Shown: in pieces, positions 6,112-16,800 of the stretch | How positions within the stretch are numbered: the first letter of the stretch is position 1 | How the letters are laid out: the number at the start of each line of letters is the position of its first letter | DNA from: Bacteroidales bacterium | GTDB taxonomy: Bacteria > Bacteroidota > Bacteroidia > Bacteroidales > UBA932 | Direction: 5' to 3' | DNA: 64,000 nucleotides | Assembly (NCBI GenBank): GCA_016287075.1 | Contig: JAEEVC010000003.1 | Location: forward strand, 62,001-126,000 | The notes under the pieces: model-generated | What the model saw: the letters and a program-made list of their open reading frames with translations, nothing else | What the model was told of the DNA's origin: nothing | The model's database searches: none | Made by a program: the position numbers and the translations under genes

Positions 6112-7128
6112 CTATTTCGAGAGGTCGAAGTCCACGATGATCGGCCGGTGGTCGGAGGGATGCCAGAAGTTCGAGATTTTCTGGGGGTTCCGGACCGGGC
6201 GGGTATAGTCGTCCGTGTGGATATGGGCGGCCGTGATGCAGTCGTACAGGGGCTTCGTACAGTACACGAAGTCGATGCGTCCCTTGCCACCGGTGGAGGA
6301 GTAGTGGTTCTCCGGCTCGCGCTCGAAGATGACGTCGATATAGGGCGTCTCGGAGCGGATATAGTCGTGGACGAGCAGGCGCGTGTCGTCCTCCGGGAAC
6401 TGGTGGAGGTAATTGTCCACCCGGGAGAGCGAGTTGAAGTCGCCCATCATCATCCAGTACTGTCCGGCGGCCTCCGGCACGGTGCCGATCGTGTGCTTGC
6501 AGATGTATTCCATCTCGGTGCGGCGGTATTTGTCGCCCTCATGGGCGGCCTTGCTGCGCTCGCGGTCTGCCAGGGGCACATTGAATCCGTAGGCCTGCGG
6601 CCAGGTGTGGAGGGTCACGATGTTGAGCGTCTTGCCGTTCCGGCGGATCCGCGCCCAGCCGGCGCCGTGTGCGACCAGGGTGTCGGGCGTGCCGCTTACC
6701 TGGATCCCGTCGGCCGTGAAGAGCGTGTCGGACTTGCCGGTGATCCGGGCGATACCCTCGATGGGGTACCTGGAGGTGATGACCTGCGGATAATTGTCCC
6801 GCCAGCCGCCGCGGAAGACGTATTTGTGGCCATAGCGGCGGGCGAGTTCCTCCCAGTGCGCCGGAAGGTATCTGTCCCCCTTCTTCTTGTCGGCGGTGCC
6901 GTCCTTGTAAATGGTTGCGGCTTCGCACCAGACGCAGACGTCCGGCTTCTGGGCCTTGACCCAGTTGACGAAGCGGTCATAATTGTCGGGCTGGCCGTCC
7001 CACATGCCGTTCTGGATGTTCCAATAGACGAGGCGGAGCTGGCTGCTGCGCCGGCCCGAGGTGGTTGTAATGACGGTGAGGCTTGCTGCAAGCACGACCG
7101 TGAGGATGCGGAGAAATTTTTTCATCAT
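6112..7128 (-). CDS. Secreted endonuclease/exonuclease/phosphatase (EEP) family protein
   Basis: A 338-residue protein with an N-terminal signal segment (MMKKFLRILTVVLAASLTV) and no clear lipobox. The mature part is an EEP domain: YWNIQNG near residue 38 (metal-side Asn), CVWCE near 65 (catalytic Glu), a central GDFNS (Asp/Asn) and a C-terminal SDHRP (Asp/His). These metal-dependent enzymes cut phosphodiesters in nucleic acids or phospholipids, or phosphate monoesters. It is a close paralogue of the C-terminal domain of the lipoprotein at 18041-20527. The start was placed at the ATGATG 3 nt after a TATCTTTG box and after the terminator of the upstream operon, excluding an upstream in-frame extension. 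It heads an operon with the Fur-family and NigD-like genes. Confidence 0.85.
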   Translation of the reverse strand: MMKKFLRILTVVLAASLTVITTTSGRRSSQLRLVYWNIQNGMWDGQPDNYDRFVNWVKAQKPDVCVWCEAATIYKDGTADKKKGDRYLPAHWEELARRYGHKYVFRGGWRDNYPQVITSRYPIEGIARITGKSDTLFTADGIQVSGTPDTLVAHGAGWARIRRNGKTLNIVTLHTWPQAYGFNVPLADRERSKAAHEGDKYRRTEMEYICKHTIGTVPEAAGQYWMMMGDFNSLSRVDNYLHQFPEDDTRLLVHDYIRSETPYIDVIFEREPENHYSSTGGKGRIDFVYCTKPLYDCITAAHIHTDDYTRPVRNPQKISNFWHPSDHRPIIVDFDLSK

Positions 7129-7131
7129 ACA

Positions 7132-7139
7132 CAAAGATA
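7132..7139 (-). promoter_or_regulatory. -7 box TATCTTTG for the EEP-fur-nigD operon
   Basis: Minus-strand TATCTTTG ends 3 nt before the ATG at 7128, so the transcript is probably leaderless. The -33 element is not clear. Confidence 0.7.
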
Positions 7140-7160
7140 GGCCGAATTTTGAACTTTTCC

Positions 7161-7194
7161 AAAAACGGAAGGCACCCGCCGCGGGGTGCCTTCC
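7161..7194 (-). terminator. Terminator of the SusC/SusD operon
   Basis: GGAAGGCACCC (7167-7177) pairs with GGGTGCCTTCC (7184-7194) over 11 bp with a short loop; read on the minus strand it is followed by CGTTTTT. It sits 23 bp past the stop of the last DUF5689 gene. Confidence 0.9.
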
Positions 7195-7217
7195 GGAAAT
7201 CAAGGCCAGCCGGGCCA

Positions 7218-9683
7218 CTACTTGTTGTAGCGGATGGCGATGTAGTCGATGGCGCTGGCGTGGGCGGCTTCCGTCGGGTTGCCGCTGAGGATCGCGTTGG
7301 CGTAGTCCGAGCCGTCGCTGCAGACATCGCTGGTCGGGCAGAGGCGGATATAGACGTTCTCGTGGCCGAGGATCTCGAGCGGGAGCGGGATGTCGATGGT
7401 CTTGTAGCCCACGATGGAGGAGAACAGCGTGTTGGCCCAGACGGAAACGTCCGGGATCGTGTACTCCTTCAGGAGATGCCACTCCTTGTCATCCTTCGGG
7501 TCCATGGAATCGACGAAGGACCACTCGGCCTTCCAGAAGCGCGGGGAATACCAGGTCTGCTGGGTATTCATGACGTCGATCTGCAGGGAGATGTGGTTCG
7601 TCGTGATGCCGGCCGTGGAGAAGTTGATCATCCAGGCATACGGACGGCCGGTGTCGTAGTCCCACCAGAAGTGGCTCGCCCAGCCGTTGAAGGTGCCGCC
7701 GTAGGCGTTGGATTTGCCGCGCATGGAGGTGCTTCCGTTGTAGTTGATGCCGTTGTCGCCGACAGCCGTCGTGCTCTTCGCATTCGGGCCGCACCATTCG
7801 AGGGTGCCGTCCGGGTTGTAGCTGAGGAGCTCGCTGAGGGCCTTGTCGCTGGTGTCGAAATGCTCCTTGGCCGTATCGATGACCATGCCGATGCCGTTGA
7901 GGTTGCCGTAGTGGTTCTCCGGGTCATAGATGGCCTTGTACCAGTCGGGCGCCGCCTGGTTGCCACAAGGGCCGAGGTAGGAGTAGTTGCCGGCGCCCCA
8001 CATGTGCTGCTTGTAGGTGGCCTGGGTGTACTGCAGGGCCTCAGAGCCGGTGTATTTCATCTGGTACGTGTGCGTGAACCAGCCGTTCTCACCGTAGGTC
8101 GGGCGGCAGACTTCGTTCTCCTTGTCCGGGAACCACCAGCGGTACTCGGTGAGCAGGGCGGAGAAGCTGTCTTCGACGCTGTCCTTCATCTGGTCCCAGA
8201 CATCGCCCTTGGTCTGGTGGCGGATCTGGTACCGGCCGATGTTGCCGAGGGTCTCGTCATCCTCCATCTCCAGCGGGTCCGCGCCGTCGCGCCACTCGAA
8301 GCGCGGGAAGCGCTCGTGGACGATGACGCCGCTGATCTTGCCGGAGCCGTAGGGGAGGCGGGTGCCGTCGTTGCGGTAGGTGCAGACGGTGTTGGTGTAC
8401 AGGTACATCGAGTTGCCGTCTATGTCACGGATGAGGCGCGGGTACTTGGAGATACGGTGGGCGCCGGTGCCGATGGAGTAGCCCTCGTTGATGGCGCAGA
8501 GCGCGCCCTTCCGGACGGGGAACTCCACGTCCTTGAGGGTGACATAGGTGAAGACGTCGCGGTCGGTCAGTTCGTTCATGAATTTCTCCTTGACAGGCAC
8601 GTCGGCCTTCGTTCCGGCGACGCGGGAGATGATGTTGCTGCTGGCGAGGCCCTTGATGGTCACGCGCTCCGGGTTGTCCTGGAGGACGGCCGTGAGGTCC
8701 TTGAGCAGGATCTGGACATGGTCGAACTGGTTGAAGACGTTGTCGCTCTCGCTCTTGGTGACGAGCATCACGCCGCGGCTGCCGTCCGCCGCCTCGAGGT
8801 ACACGCTCCGTTTCGAGCCGGTGTAGTCGATGGTGGAGGTGGTCAGCTGCTCGTTCTCGCCGGAGTTGCCGCCGGCGGGGTTGCTGACCACGATGCCGTC
8901 CAGGAGGATGTAGTCGTCAATCGGCTTGCCCGTGGTGTAGGAGGCGACCACTTCCTCGAAGCTGACGGCGCGGCCGATGCCTTCCTTGGCGTTGCGCTGC
9001 ACGAGGTTGAGGAGCATGCCGACTTTGTCGCCCCAGCCGTCCGTGAAGGAAATCTCGACGGCGGCGGTACGGGGGTTGATCTGGTCGGGGTTGGCCTCGG
9101 TCGTGATGATGAGCGAGCGGTTGAGGTCGGTGCCGTCCTCGATGGTGATGTCCTTGAGCCAGGTCTCTTCCTCACCGGAAGGGAAGGTCTTCTTGACGGT
9201 CATGTAGGAGAAGGGGACATTGGTCCGGATGGTCTCCGAGTGGGCGCCGCCATGGCCTTCGGTGATGACGGAGGTGTTGTCGATCGAGAGGATGGCCTCC
9301 AGCTGGCCCTCCTGCTTGAGGGCGATGGTGTCCTTTCTGGTACCGTTGTCGCTGCAGAGGGCGATTCTGGCCATGCGCTTGAATTCTTCGTTGTAGGCGA
9401 AGTTGACGTCGATGGTCATATCCTCGCTGCCTTCCATGGTGCTGAAGGTGATCCAGTCGGCGTCCTCGTCGAGCTTGACGATGTGGAAGCCGCCGTTGGC
9501 AAGCACCGGCATCTCCACGGTCATGCCCGAGAAGGGGGCGACGTATTCCTTCTGGAGCGCGCCGAGCTCGATGAGCGGGACATTGTCCCCCTCATCCAGC
9601 TGGCAGGCGGTCACGGCCGCACCCGTCAGGAGCAGGGCGGCGGTCAGGATCCGAAAGTATCTGTATTTTTTCATGTCTTTCAT
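7218..9683 (-). CDS. DUF5689-type surface lipoprotein (second of two)
   Basis: An 821-residue lipoprotein (lipobox near AAVTAC, cysteine at about residue 27). Residues ~45-230 form two BACON-like beta domains, residues ~235-420 resemble DUF5689 (SFEEVVASYTTGKPIDDYI, then strands ending CAINEGYSIGTGAHR), an OB-like domain common in SusC/SusD loci. The C-terminal ~330 residues look like a beta-sandwich (HFWWDYDTGRPYAWMINFS), similar in kind to the partner encoded upstream. It probably sits on the outer surface as a binding protein for the SusC/SusD complex. It starts 6 bp after the previous stop and is the last gene before the operon terminator. Function inferred from family and position only. 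Confidence 0.8.
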   Translation of the reverse strand: MKDMKKYRYFRILTAALLLTGAAVTACQLDEGDNVPLIELGALQKEYVAPFSGMTVEMPVLANGGFHIVKLDEDADWITFSTMEGSEDMTIDVNFAYNEEFKRMARIALCSDNGTRKDTIALKQEGQLEAILSIDNTSVITEGHGGAHSETIRTNVPFSYMTVKKTFPSGEEETWLKDITIEDGTDLNRSLIITTEANPDQINPRTAAVEISFTDGWGDKVGMLLNLVQRNAKEGIGRAVSFEEVVASYTTGKPIDDYILLDGIVVSNPAGGNSGENEQLTTSTIDYTGSKRSVYLEAADGSRGVMLVTKSESDNVFNQFDHVQILLKDLTAVLQDNPERVTIKGLASSNIISRVAGTKADVPVKEKFMNELTDRDVFTYVTLKDVEFPVRKGALCAINEGYSIGTGAHRISKYPRLIRDIDGNSMYLYTNTVCTYRNDGTRLPYGSGKISGVIVHERFPRFEWRDGADPLEMEDDETLGNIGRYQIRHQTKGDVWDQMKDSVEDSFSALLTEYRWWFPDKENEVCRPTYGENGWFTHTYQMKYTGSEALQYTQATYKQHMWGAGNYSYLGPCGNQAAPDWYKAIYDPENHYGNLNGIGMVIDTAKEHFDTSDKALSELLSYNPDGTLEWCGPNAKSTTAVGDNGINYNGSTSMRGKSNAYGGTFNGWASHFWWDYDTGRPYAWMINFSTAGITTNHISLQIDVMNTQQTWYSPRFWKAEWSFVDSMDPKDDKEWHLLKEYTIPDVSVWANTLFSSIVGYKTIDIPLPLEILGHENVYIRLCPTSDVCSDGSDYANAILSGNPTEAAHASAIDYIAIRYNK

Positions 9684-9689
9684 ACGCTG

Positions 9690-12227
9690 TTAGTTGTAAC
9701 GGACGGTGATCGTACCGATGCGGATTTCCGTGCTCTTGTTGGTCAGGGTGCCCTGTTCGATACCGAGGTTGGTCAGGTAGGTCGCCGCGGCGGTGTCCGG
9801 CTTGATGTCGGTCACCTTGTCGGCCACCTGGACGCGCACGATGACCTTCTCGCAGTTGAAGCACTCGTTCGGGAGGGCGCGGAGATGGTCCTTGAAGCCC
9901 GGGCAGCTGTCCTGGGAGGTCGTGGTCCACCAGACGATGGAGCGGTTCTTGATGATGTCGCCCGGGACGTCCTTGAAGGACGCGCCGCCGTCGATGGAGT
10001 AGAGGAGCTTCCAGTGGGCCGGGGAGTCGAGGGTGGTGTTGCCCATCGCACCGTGGTTCCAGGTGATGCCGAAGACGATGTTGGTGCCGCGGATGCCGGC
10101 GGTGGAGAAGCTGACGTCGAAGTACTTGCCCACGTCGTTGGTGAAATCCCACCAGCTGTTGGTGACCTTGAGCGCGCAGCTGGGTATCAGGCCCTTCTGG
10201 TTCGACGCACCCTTCTTGTCGACCATGACCGTGTTGTTGAAGTCGGACGCGGCAGCGAGGGTGGCGCCGTGGAAGTCGAGCGTGCCGTCTCCCTTCTCGG
10301 GAATGACGTCGGCCAGCTTGTCGTTCCAGTTCCATTCGACGAGGGTGGTCGAGAAGGCGGGATCCTTCAGCTGGATGTCGCCCTCCTCGATGGCGCGGAT
10401 CTGGTACCGGCCGATTTCGCCGTAACGGACCAGCGTCTCGGAGGTGATGATGCCGCGGAAGGTGCCGGAGCCCTGCGGGACCACGGGCACGGTGACGTTG
10501 CCTTCCTTGTCATAGACGGCGCCATTGTCGGTGCCCGCCTCCCAGAGGCCTTCGCCGAGCTGGGTGGCATTGGCCCGGCGCCGCCAGGGAACGTAGCTGT
10601 TGGTCAGCATGTAGATGGTGCTGCCGCCACGGTCGCTCATCAGCAGCGGGACGGTATCCCAGCGCGGGCTTCCGCCACCGGAGACGACATTGATGCCGGC
10701 CGTGACGTCCTTGATGGAATAACCTTCCGTCGCATTGGTGTAGGCGCCGTCCTTGCACATGATCTCGACGTCCATCAGGTCGACGAGGGTGTTGATGTCG
10801 TCGTCGGTCAGGTCGTCGATGTTGCGTGCCTTGACGGGGAGCTTGGCGTTGGGCTCCAGGGTGCCGTAGATGTTGCCCTGGGTGACGCCGGTGAGGGTGT
10901 AGGTGACCGGATTCGCGCCCTTGACCAGGGTCAGGCCCTTGATCTGGAGGCGGAGCCGGGTGTAGCGCGGCAGGGTGTTGTCGGCCGGGTCTTCGAACTT
11001 CAGCATGAAGCCGAGCTTGCCGTCGAGGCTCTGGTAGATGGCCGTGCGGGCGTTCTCCTTGAAGTCGAACTTGAACTGCGCGATCTGCAGGTTCTGGCAG
11101 TTGTTGGCACTCTCGGGGGAGCTGACGATGTAACCGTCGATGATCTGGTCCTCGTTGATGAGGCCGGCCGGGAGGTTCCGGACGTCCTCGAAGGTGAAGG
11201 AGGCGCGCTGGACGACGGTGACGGTGCGGGAGATGTTGCCGCCCGCCTCGTCGGTGTAGGTCACCTTGAGGTCGGCCTGGCGCGGGGCGCCCGTGTCGTT
11301 CAGGGCCAGCGAGAAGGTCAGGCCTTCGCCGGTGAGCTTCGGGGTAAGGATCCAGTCCGCATCCGTCTCGTAGGAGATGTTGTTCTCGTACGCGTAGATG
11401 TTGTTCTCGTTGAGCTTGGACGGGATGCTCCCGGCACCGGGCGCGCCGACGAATTCGGCCTTGTAGGTTTCAAGGTCGAAGGCGGCTTCCTGAATGCCCT
11501 GGAGCACCGTGCAGGTGGTCTGGATGTGCTCGCCCTTGGCGTCGGATGCCCGGAGGGTGATGACGGCGGTGCGGAGGGCGCCGGAGTTGTTGTCCGTGAC
11601 CGTGTAGATGACGGCGTCCTTCTGGATTTCCTCGACGGTCAGCCAGGGGGTAACCTTCATCGTGTCAGGAACTTCCTGTCCGAAGGTGACGACGCCCTGG
11701 GAACTGCCGTCCTCGGCGAGGAATTCGGTCATCACCGAGTAGGAGTCCGTCGTGTAGGGAACCGTCGACTTGAAGGGCGCGCGGATCTTGGCGCCGGGCT
11801 GGATGAGCGCGGTCGTGGCGGCGTTGAAATTGACGCCGAAGTCCGTGTGGCCGCTCTCGCCCGTGATCGTGTAGGGACCGTCCTGGTTGATCTGGATGGT
11901 GTCCCGGAGTTCGCCCCGTTCCAGGACGAGGCCGACCGTACGGGATATGCCGTAGTTGGTCGAGTAGGTGAAGACGATGTCGGAGTTGCCTTCGCCAGTG
12001 GCCTTGTTGAGGGAACCCCAGTCGATGGGTTTGTCAAAGCGGGCCGACCAGCCGCCGTCCGACCACACGAGGATGTGGGTGGAGCCGGCTTCTTTCTGCA
12101 GCGTGATCAGATGCTGGTTGACCGCCAGCGGAAGATTCATTTCGTAGGGCTTGTCGCAGGCGACGGCGCCGAGGGAGAGCAGGGCGGCGGCCAGCAGGGC
12201 CCGTATCATATCATGTTTCATAAGCAT
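9690..12227 (-). CDS. DUF5689/BACON-domain surface lipoprotein (first of two)
   Basis: An 845-residue lipoprotein (LSLGAVAC, cysteine at about residue 24). The N-terminal ~330 residues contain repeated BACON-like beta domains (for example GGWSARFDKPIDW, ADWILTPKLTGEG). A DUF5689 segment follows (NLPAGLINEDQIIDGYIVSS through NATEGYSIKD), then a C-terminal beta-sandwich (VTNSWWDFTNDVGKYFDVSF). It lies 9 bp after susD and 6 bp before the related gene, so the pair looks like an old duplication. BACON domains are usually spacers or ligand-contact modules; DUF5689 has been described as OB-like. I infer a surface substrate-binding role beside SusD; the ligand is unknown. Confidence 0.8.
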   Translation of the reverse strand: MLMKHDMIRALLAAALLSLGAVACDKPYEMNLPLAVNQHLITLQKEAGSTHILVWSDGGWSARFDKPIDWGSLNKATGEGNSDIVFTYSTNYGISRTVGLVLERGELRDTIQINQDGPYTITGESGHTDFGVNFNAATTALIQPGAKIRAPFKSTVPYTTDSYSVMTEFLAEDGSSQGVVTFGQEVPDTMKVTPWLTVEEIQKDAVIYTVTDNNSGALRTAVITLRASDAKGEHIQTTCTVLQGIQEAAFDLETYKAEFVGAPGAGSIPSKLNENNIYAYENNISYETDADWILTPKLTGEGLTFSLALNDTGAPRQADLKVTYTDEAGGNISRTVTVVQRASFTFEDVRNLPAGLINEDQIIDGYIVSSPESANNCQNLQIAQFKFDFKENARTAIYQSLDGKLGFMLKFEDPADNTLPRYTRLRLQIKGLTLVKGANPVTYTLTGVTQGNIYGTLEPNAKLPVKARNIDDLTDDDINTLVDLMDVEIMCKDGAYTNATEGYSIKDVTAGINVVSGGGSPRWDTVPLLMSDRGGSTIYMLTNSYVPWRRRANATQLGEGLWEAGTDNGAVYDKEGNVTVPVVPQGSGTFRGIITSETLVRYGEIGRYQIRAIEEGDIQLKDPAFSTTLVEWNWNDKLADVIPEKGDGTLDFHGATLAAASDFNNTVMVDKKGASNQKGLIPSCALKVTNSWWDFTNDVGKYFDVSFSTAGIRGTNIVFGITWNHGAMGNTTLDSPAHWKLLYSIDGGASFKDVPGDIIKNRSIVWWTTTSQDSCPGFKDHLRALPNECFNCEKVIVRVQVADKVTDIKPDTAAATYLTNLGIEQGTLTNKSTEIRIGTITVRYN

Positions 12228-12236
12228 GTCGTCAGA

Positions 12237-13790
12237 TTAGAGTCCGTACTTGGCATAGGCCTTATTGTCCAGGTTGCCCTTCGACTTCACGACTTCCTGG
12301 TCCGGGATCGGATAGTATTCGTGGCAGGGGAGGATGTTGTCCTTGAGGGCCTGGTAGTCGTTGTTGCCGAGCGTGGCTTCATACCAGATGCCCCAGCGGA
12401 CGAGGTCGAACTTGCGCTGGAACTCGCCGATGAGTTCGCGGCCGCGCTCGCTGCGGATTTCATCCTGCAGGCGGACGTGGGTGCGGAAGACATAGTCCTT
12501 CAGGCCGGCGCGGCGGCGGGTCATATTGAGGTATTCGACCGCCTTGTCGTCCTCATTCAGTTCGTTGTAGCACTCGGCGATCATCAGGATCGTGTCGGCG
12601 TAACGGAAGACCGGGTAGTTGTTGCCGTCCTTGGTCTGGTACATGTGGGGGCACCAGAATTTCGGGCCCATCCACGGACGTCCGCTGACACTCTTGAATT
12701 CACGGCCGTTGTAGGCCCAGGCCATGTTGAGGTTCTTCCTCAGGTCCGGACCGAGCTTGGTCTGGAGGCCCTGGCAGAAGTACATGTTCGGGCGCATGGC
12801 CGCCCAGGCCGTCGCATCCGAGCCGAGGATGTCCACTTCGACGCCGTCGAAGATGGCGCTGTTGGCCGTATGGGGATAGGGCTGGCAGATGGCCGCGGCG
12901 TTGGAGGTGTACTCCAGGCCGCCCTGGGTGTAGGAATGCTGGATTTCCATGATGGATTCCGGCGTGTTCTTGTTGCGCCAGAGCATGTTGGTCTCGAGGT
13001 CGTATTGGGTGAAGTCACCGTAGATGGCTTCGACCTTCTTGAGGGCCTCGAGGGCCTTCCTGTACCACATCTCGGAATTCGCGGGCACATCCTTCGTGGC
13101 GTTCCACAGGGACATCTTGGCGATGAGCGTCCAGGCCACGGCGGCGCCGAGGCGCTGGCCGTCATTTTCCGAAGTGCGGGTCTGCGGGAGGAGCGGGGCG
13201 ATGCCTTCGAGGTCCTCGATGCAGGCCTTGCGCGTCTCGACGGCGCTCATCCGGCCGAGCTGGCCGATGCGGTCGAGCGTCTCCAGGTCTTCCACGTCGT
13301 CGAAGTAGAAGGGGACGTCGCCGAAGAAGCTCGTCAGCGTATAATAATAGAACGCGCGAAGCACCTTGGCTTCTCCGAGGAGGCGGAGGCGGTTTTCGTT
13401 CTTTTCATCCACGTTGCCGTCCTGGTCGATGTAGGCGGTCTTGGAGTTCTCGATGCCCTTGATCGCGAAATTGCAGCGGGCGACGCCGGTGTAGCCGTTG
13501 TTCCAGACCGTCTGGCCGAAACGCGGGATGGCCGGGGAGATGTCGAGCCGGGCGTCAAGGGTACCGGAGGGGCAGTAGGCGAGGTCCGTGCAGCATTCCG
13601 TGGCGATCAGGTAGGTATAGTTGTAGATGCTCTTCATCGGGATGTAGCAGCTGTTGACGACGGACTCGCATTCCATGTGCTTGCGGAAGAAGTTGTCCGG
13701 CGTCGAGATGACGGAGAGATCCTCTTCGAGCGAGCAGGAGCCGAGTGCAAGGACTCCGGCGAGGGTGAGTAACAGATATCTATTTTTCAT
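12237..13790 (-). CDS. RagB/SusD family outer-membrane lipoprotein
   Basis: A 517-residue lipoprotein (lipobox LALGSC, cysteine 19). It has the SusD layout: N-terminal helical repeats, conserved block LLGEAKVLRAFYYYTLTSFF near residue 140, and a C-terminal part with DDKAVEYLNMTRRRAG and a final QEVVKSKGNLDNKAY segment. SusD proteins cap the SusC barrel from outside and hand substrate to it. The gene lies 13 bp after the susC-like gene, the standard order. The substrate class cannot be read from SusD alone; the EEP domain proteins encoded in the same locus suggest a phosphodiester-containing polymer rather than a glycan, since no glycoside hydrolase is present. Confidence 0.95.
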   Translation of the reverse strand: MKNRYLLLTLAGVLALGSCSLEEDLSVISTPDNFFRKHMECESVVNSCYIPMKSIYNYTYLIATECCTDLAYCPSGTLDARLDISPAIPRFGQTVWNNGYTGVARCNFAIKGIENSKTAYIDQDGNVDEKNENRLRLLGEAKVLRAFYYYTLTSFFGDVPFYFDDVEDLETLDRIGQLGRMSAVETRKACIEDLEGIAPLLPQTRTSENDGQRLGAAVAWTLIAKMSLWNATKDVPANSEMWYRKALEALKKVEAIYGDFTQYDLETNMLWRNKNTPESIMEIQHSYTQGGLEYTSNAAAICQPYPHTANSAIFDGVEVDILGSDATAWAAMRPNMYFCQGLQTKLGPDLRKNLNMAWAYNGREFKSVSGRPWMGPKFWCPHMYQTKDGNNYPVFRYADTILMIAECYNELNEDDKAVEYLNMTRRRAGLKDYVFRTHVRLQDEIRSERGRELIGEFQRKFDLVRWGIWYEATLGNNDYQALKDNILPCHEYYPIPDQEVVKSKGNLDNKAYAKYGL

Positions 13791-13803
13791 GACTCATTCG
13801 TAT

Positions 13804-16800
13804 TTAGTATCTGACCTGGATGCTGAACGTGATGTTCCGGGATTTCGGATAGGCACCGAGGTCGACACGCCGGAGCGTGGAGGAAGTGCCTTCGGAAGAG
13901 ACGTCCGGGTCGAAGCCGTTGTAGTTCTTCCAGAGGTAGAGGTTTTCACCGATCAGGCTGAACGTCGCATCGCGCAGGAAGAAGGTACGCTTGAACGGAA
14001 GGGTGTACGAAAGCGAGATGTTCTTGATGCGGATGTAGGAGGCGTCGTGGATCATGAAGTCGCTCGGAAGGGCCGCGTCGGTCTTGCCGCCGGCACGCGG
14101 GATGTTCGATTCCGGATTCCGTTCCGGGTGCCATGCGTTGAGCATGTAGCGGTACTGGTTCGTGAAGATGGAACCGGCCATGTAGATTTCCGAGTAGTTG
14201 TAGATCTTGCCGCCGAGGGAGTAGTTGACATAGATGCCGAGACGGAGGTTCTTGTAGTGGAAGGTGTTCTGCAGGCCGCCGTACAGGTACGGGTCCGCAT
14301 TGCCCTGATAGACAAGGTCATCCTGGGAGAGCGTGCCGTCATGGTTGATGTCGTAGTAGCGGATGCGGCCGTTGCCCGTGGAGTTGGACGGGGAGACGTA
14401 GGTCATCGTGACCTTGTTGCGGCTGCGCTCCTCGTCGTTCTTCCAGATGCCGCCGAATTCGAAGCCCCAGAGGGCGTTCAGCGGATAGCCGGCGACGTAG
14501 CCGTACATCATGTACGGGTTGTTGCCCGGGGAGTCGAGGGCGGAGACGAACTGCTCGCCGCCGATGTCGTCGACCATCTGCTCATTGTGGGAGAGGGTGA
14601 AGTCGGTCGTCCAGCTGAAGTCGCGCTTGACGATGTTCCGCGTCGAGAGGGTGAACTCGATACCGCGGTTGGAGGTGCGGCCGATGTTCACGAACTTGGA
14701 ACCCTGGCCCGTCTGGTGCGGGGTCGCGACGTTCAGGAGCAGGTCCGAAGTCTTCGAAAGGTAGGCCTCCGTGGTGAGGGAGATGCGGCCGTCAAAGCCG
14801 ACGAAGTCGAGGGCGAGGTTGTAGGCGGCCGTCTTTTCCCAGGTGAGGTTCGGGGAATCCTGCCGGCCGCGGTAGGTGGCAACCGGCTGCTTCAGGCCGA
14901 ACAGGTAGCCGCCCGTCGTGGTCGAGAGGGCCGCGTGGGAACGGTAGGCGGCGATGGCGTCGTTGCCGGAGATACCGGCGCTGGCGCGGAGCGAGAGTTC
15001 GTCCAGCCAGGAAACGTTCTTGAGCCAGGGCTCATTGGCGATGTTCCACTTGAAGGCGCCGGAAGGGAAGTAGGCGACATGCTTGTTCTCCGCGAAGTTG
15101 GAGGCGCAGTCCCGGCGGATGGTCCCGGTCAGGTAGAAGCGGGAGCCGTAGTTCCAGTTGAAACGCGAGAAGAGCGAGAATTTGACCTTCTCGGTGGCGG
15201 AGCTGGCGGCGGAATAGGTGAGCTTGTCGGGAACCGCGTTCATGTTGTTCCACTTCACGATATCGTCCATGTAGCCCTTGCCGTCGAGGCTGAAGCTGTT
15301 GGACTTGAAGTCATAGCCGGACATACCGACCATCAGGTCCATCCGGTGCTGGCCGGCCTTGATGACATAGTTCGCCGTGTTCTCGGTGGAGAGGGAGTGC
15401 TCGTCGTATTCGGCGCGGGTGGCGTCACCGCCCTGGTTCGCAGCCCGCGTCGGCATCGTGCCGGGGGTGTACTTGTAGGTGTGGCGCTGGTACATGTAGT
15501 AGGAGAACGCGCTCTTGATCGTCAGGTTCTTGATCGGGGTGATCGTCGCCGTGAACGTGTTGTTCATCGAGTGGCGGACCAGGTTGTGGGTGATCCCGTT
15601 GATCTTGGCGATCGGGGTGTCGATCCAGGAGCCGCTGTAGTAGAAGTCGTTGAAGGTGTCCTGGGGCTTGATGGTCGGGGCCAGGTACTGGGCCGCGTTG
15701 GTCCAGGAGGAGCCGCCGATGGTCGCCTTGTTCTCTTCGTTGAAGCGGTAGGTGTAGGAACCGTTCCAGGCGACTTTCAGCCATTTGAACAGCTGCTTGT
15801 CGAGGTTGATACGGCCGGTGACACGTTCCTGGCCGCTGCCCTTGATGATGCCTTCCGTGTTGTTGTAGGAGAAGGAGGCGAGGTGGCTGGACTTGTCGGT
15901 GCGGCCCGTCATCGACAGGGAGTAGTTCTGCGCGAGGGCGGTACGGGTGATCTCCTTGATCCAGTCGGTGCCTTCACCGGCGCCGACCGGGTCCTTGTAG
16001 ATCTGCTCGGAGAGCGGGGTGGAGAGGCCCATGTCCGGATGGTTGGAGTCGGCGCCGAAGGCGGCGATGTCGTTGCGGTACATCTGGAACTCGCTCTTGT
16101 TCATGATGTCCAGTCCGCGCGGGAGCTGGGCGATGCCGACGTCCGCCTTGAAGGTGATGTTGGTCTTGTCCTTCTTGCCGCTGCCCTGCTTCGTGGTGAC
16201 GATGATGACGCCGTTCGCACCGCGGGAACCGTAGATGGCCGTGGAGGAGGCGTCTTTCAGGACGGAGATGTTGGCGATATCGTCGGAGTTGATGTCGTTC
16301 AGGTCATGGATGGCGTCGATGATGCCGTCCACGACGTAGAGCGGCTCATTGGACGCCGTGATGGAACGGGAACCGCGGATACGGATGGTCGTCGTGGCGC
16401 CCGGGGCACCGTCGGTGGACATGATGTCCGCGCCGGCGATACGGCCCTGGAGGGCGTTGTCGATCGAGAGGACCGATCCGCTCTGGAGGTCGTTCATCTT
16501 CACGTTGACGACCGAACCGGTCAGGTCTTCCTTCTTGACGGAACCGTAACCGATGACCACGACGTCTTCGAGCACGTTCTCATCCTCGGAGAGGGCGAAG
16601 TCGATCTTGGTCTGGTTGCCGATGATCTTCATGGTCCTGGTCTCGTACCCCATGTAGAGGGCTTCGAGGGTCTGGCCCTTGCGGACCTTGAGGGAGTAGC
16701 GGCCCTGGGCGTCCGTGACGGTGCCGATGGTCGTGTTTTCGATGCGGATGGTCGCGCCCGGGAGCGGAACGCCCTCGGCGTCGGTGACGACACCGGTGAC

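Noticed and set aside
7149..13772. A 6.6-kb open frame on the plus strand opposite the DUF5689 and SusD genes
   Set aside because: It runs antisense across three well-supported genes and their junctions, is composed mainly of Val, Asp, Gly, Glu and Ala as expected from complementing GC-rich codons, and has no promoter or recognisable domain.
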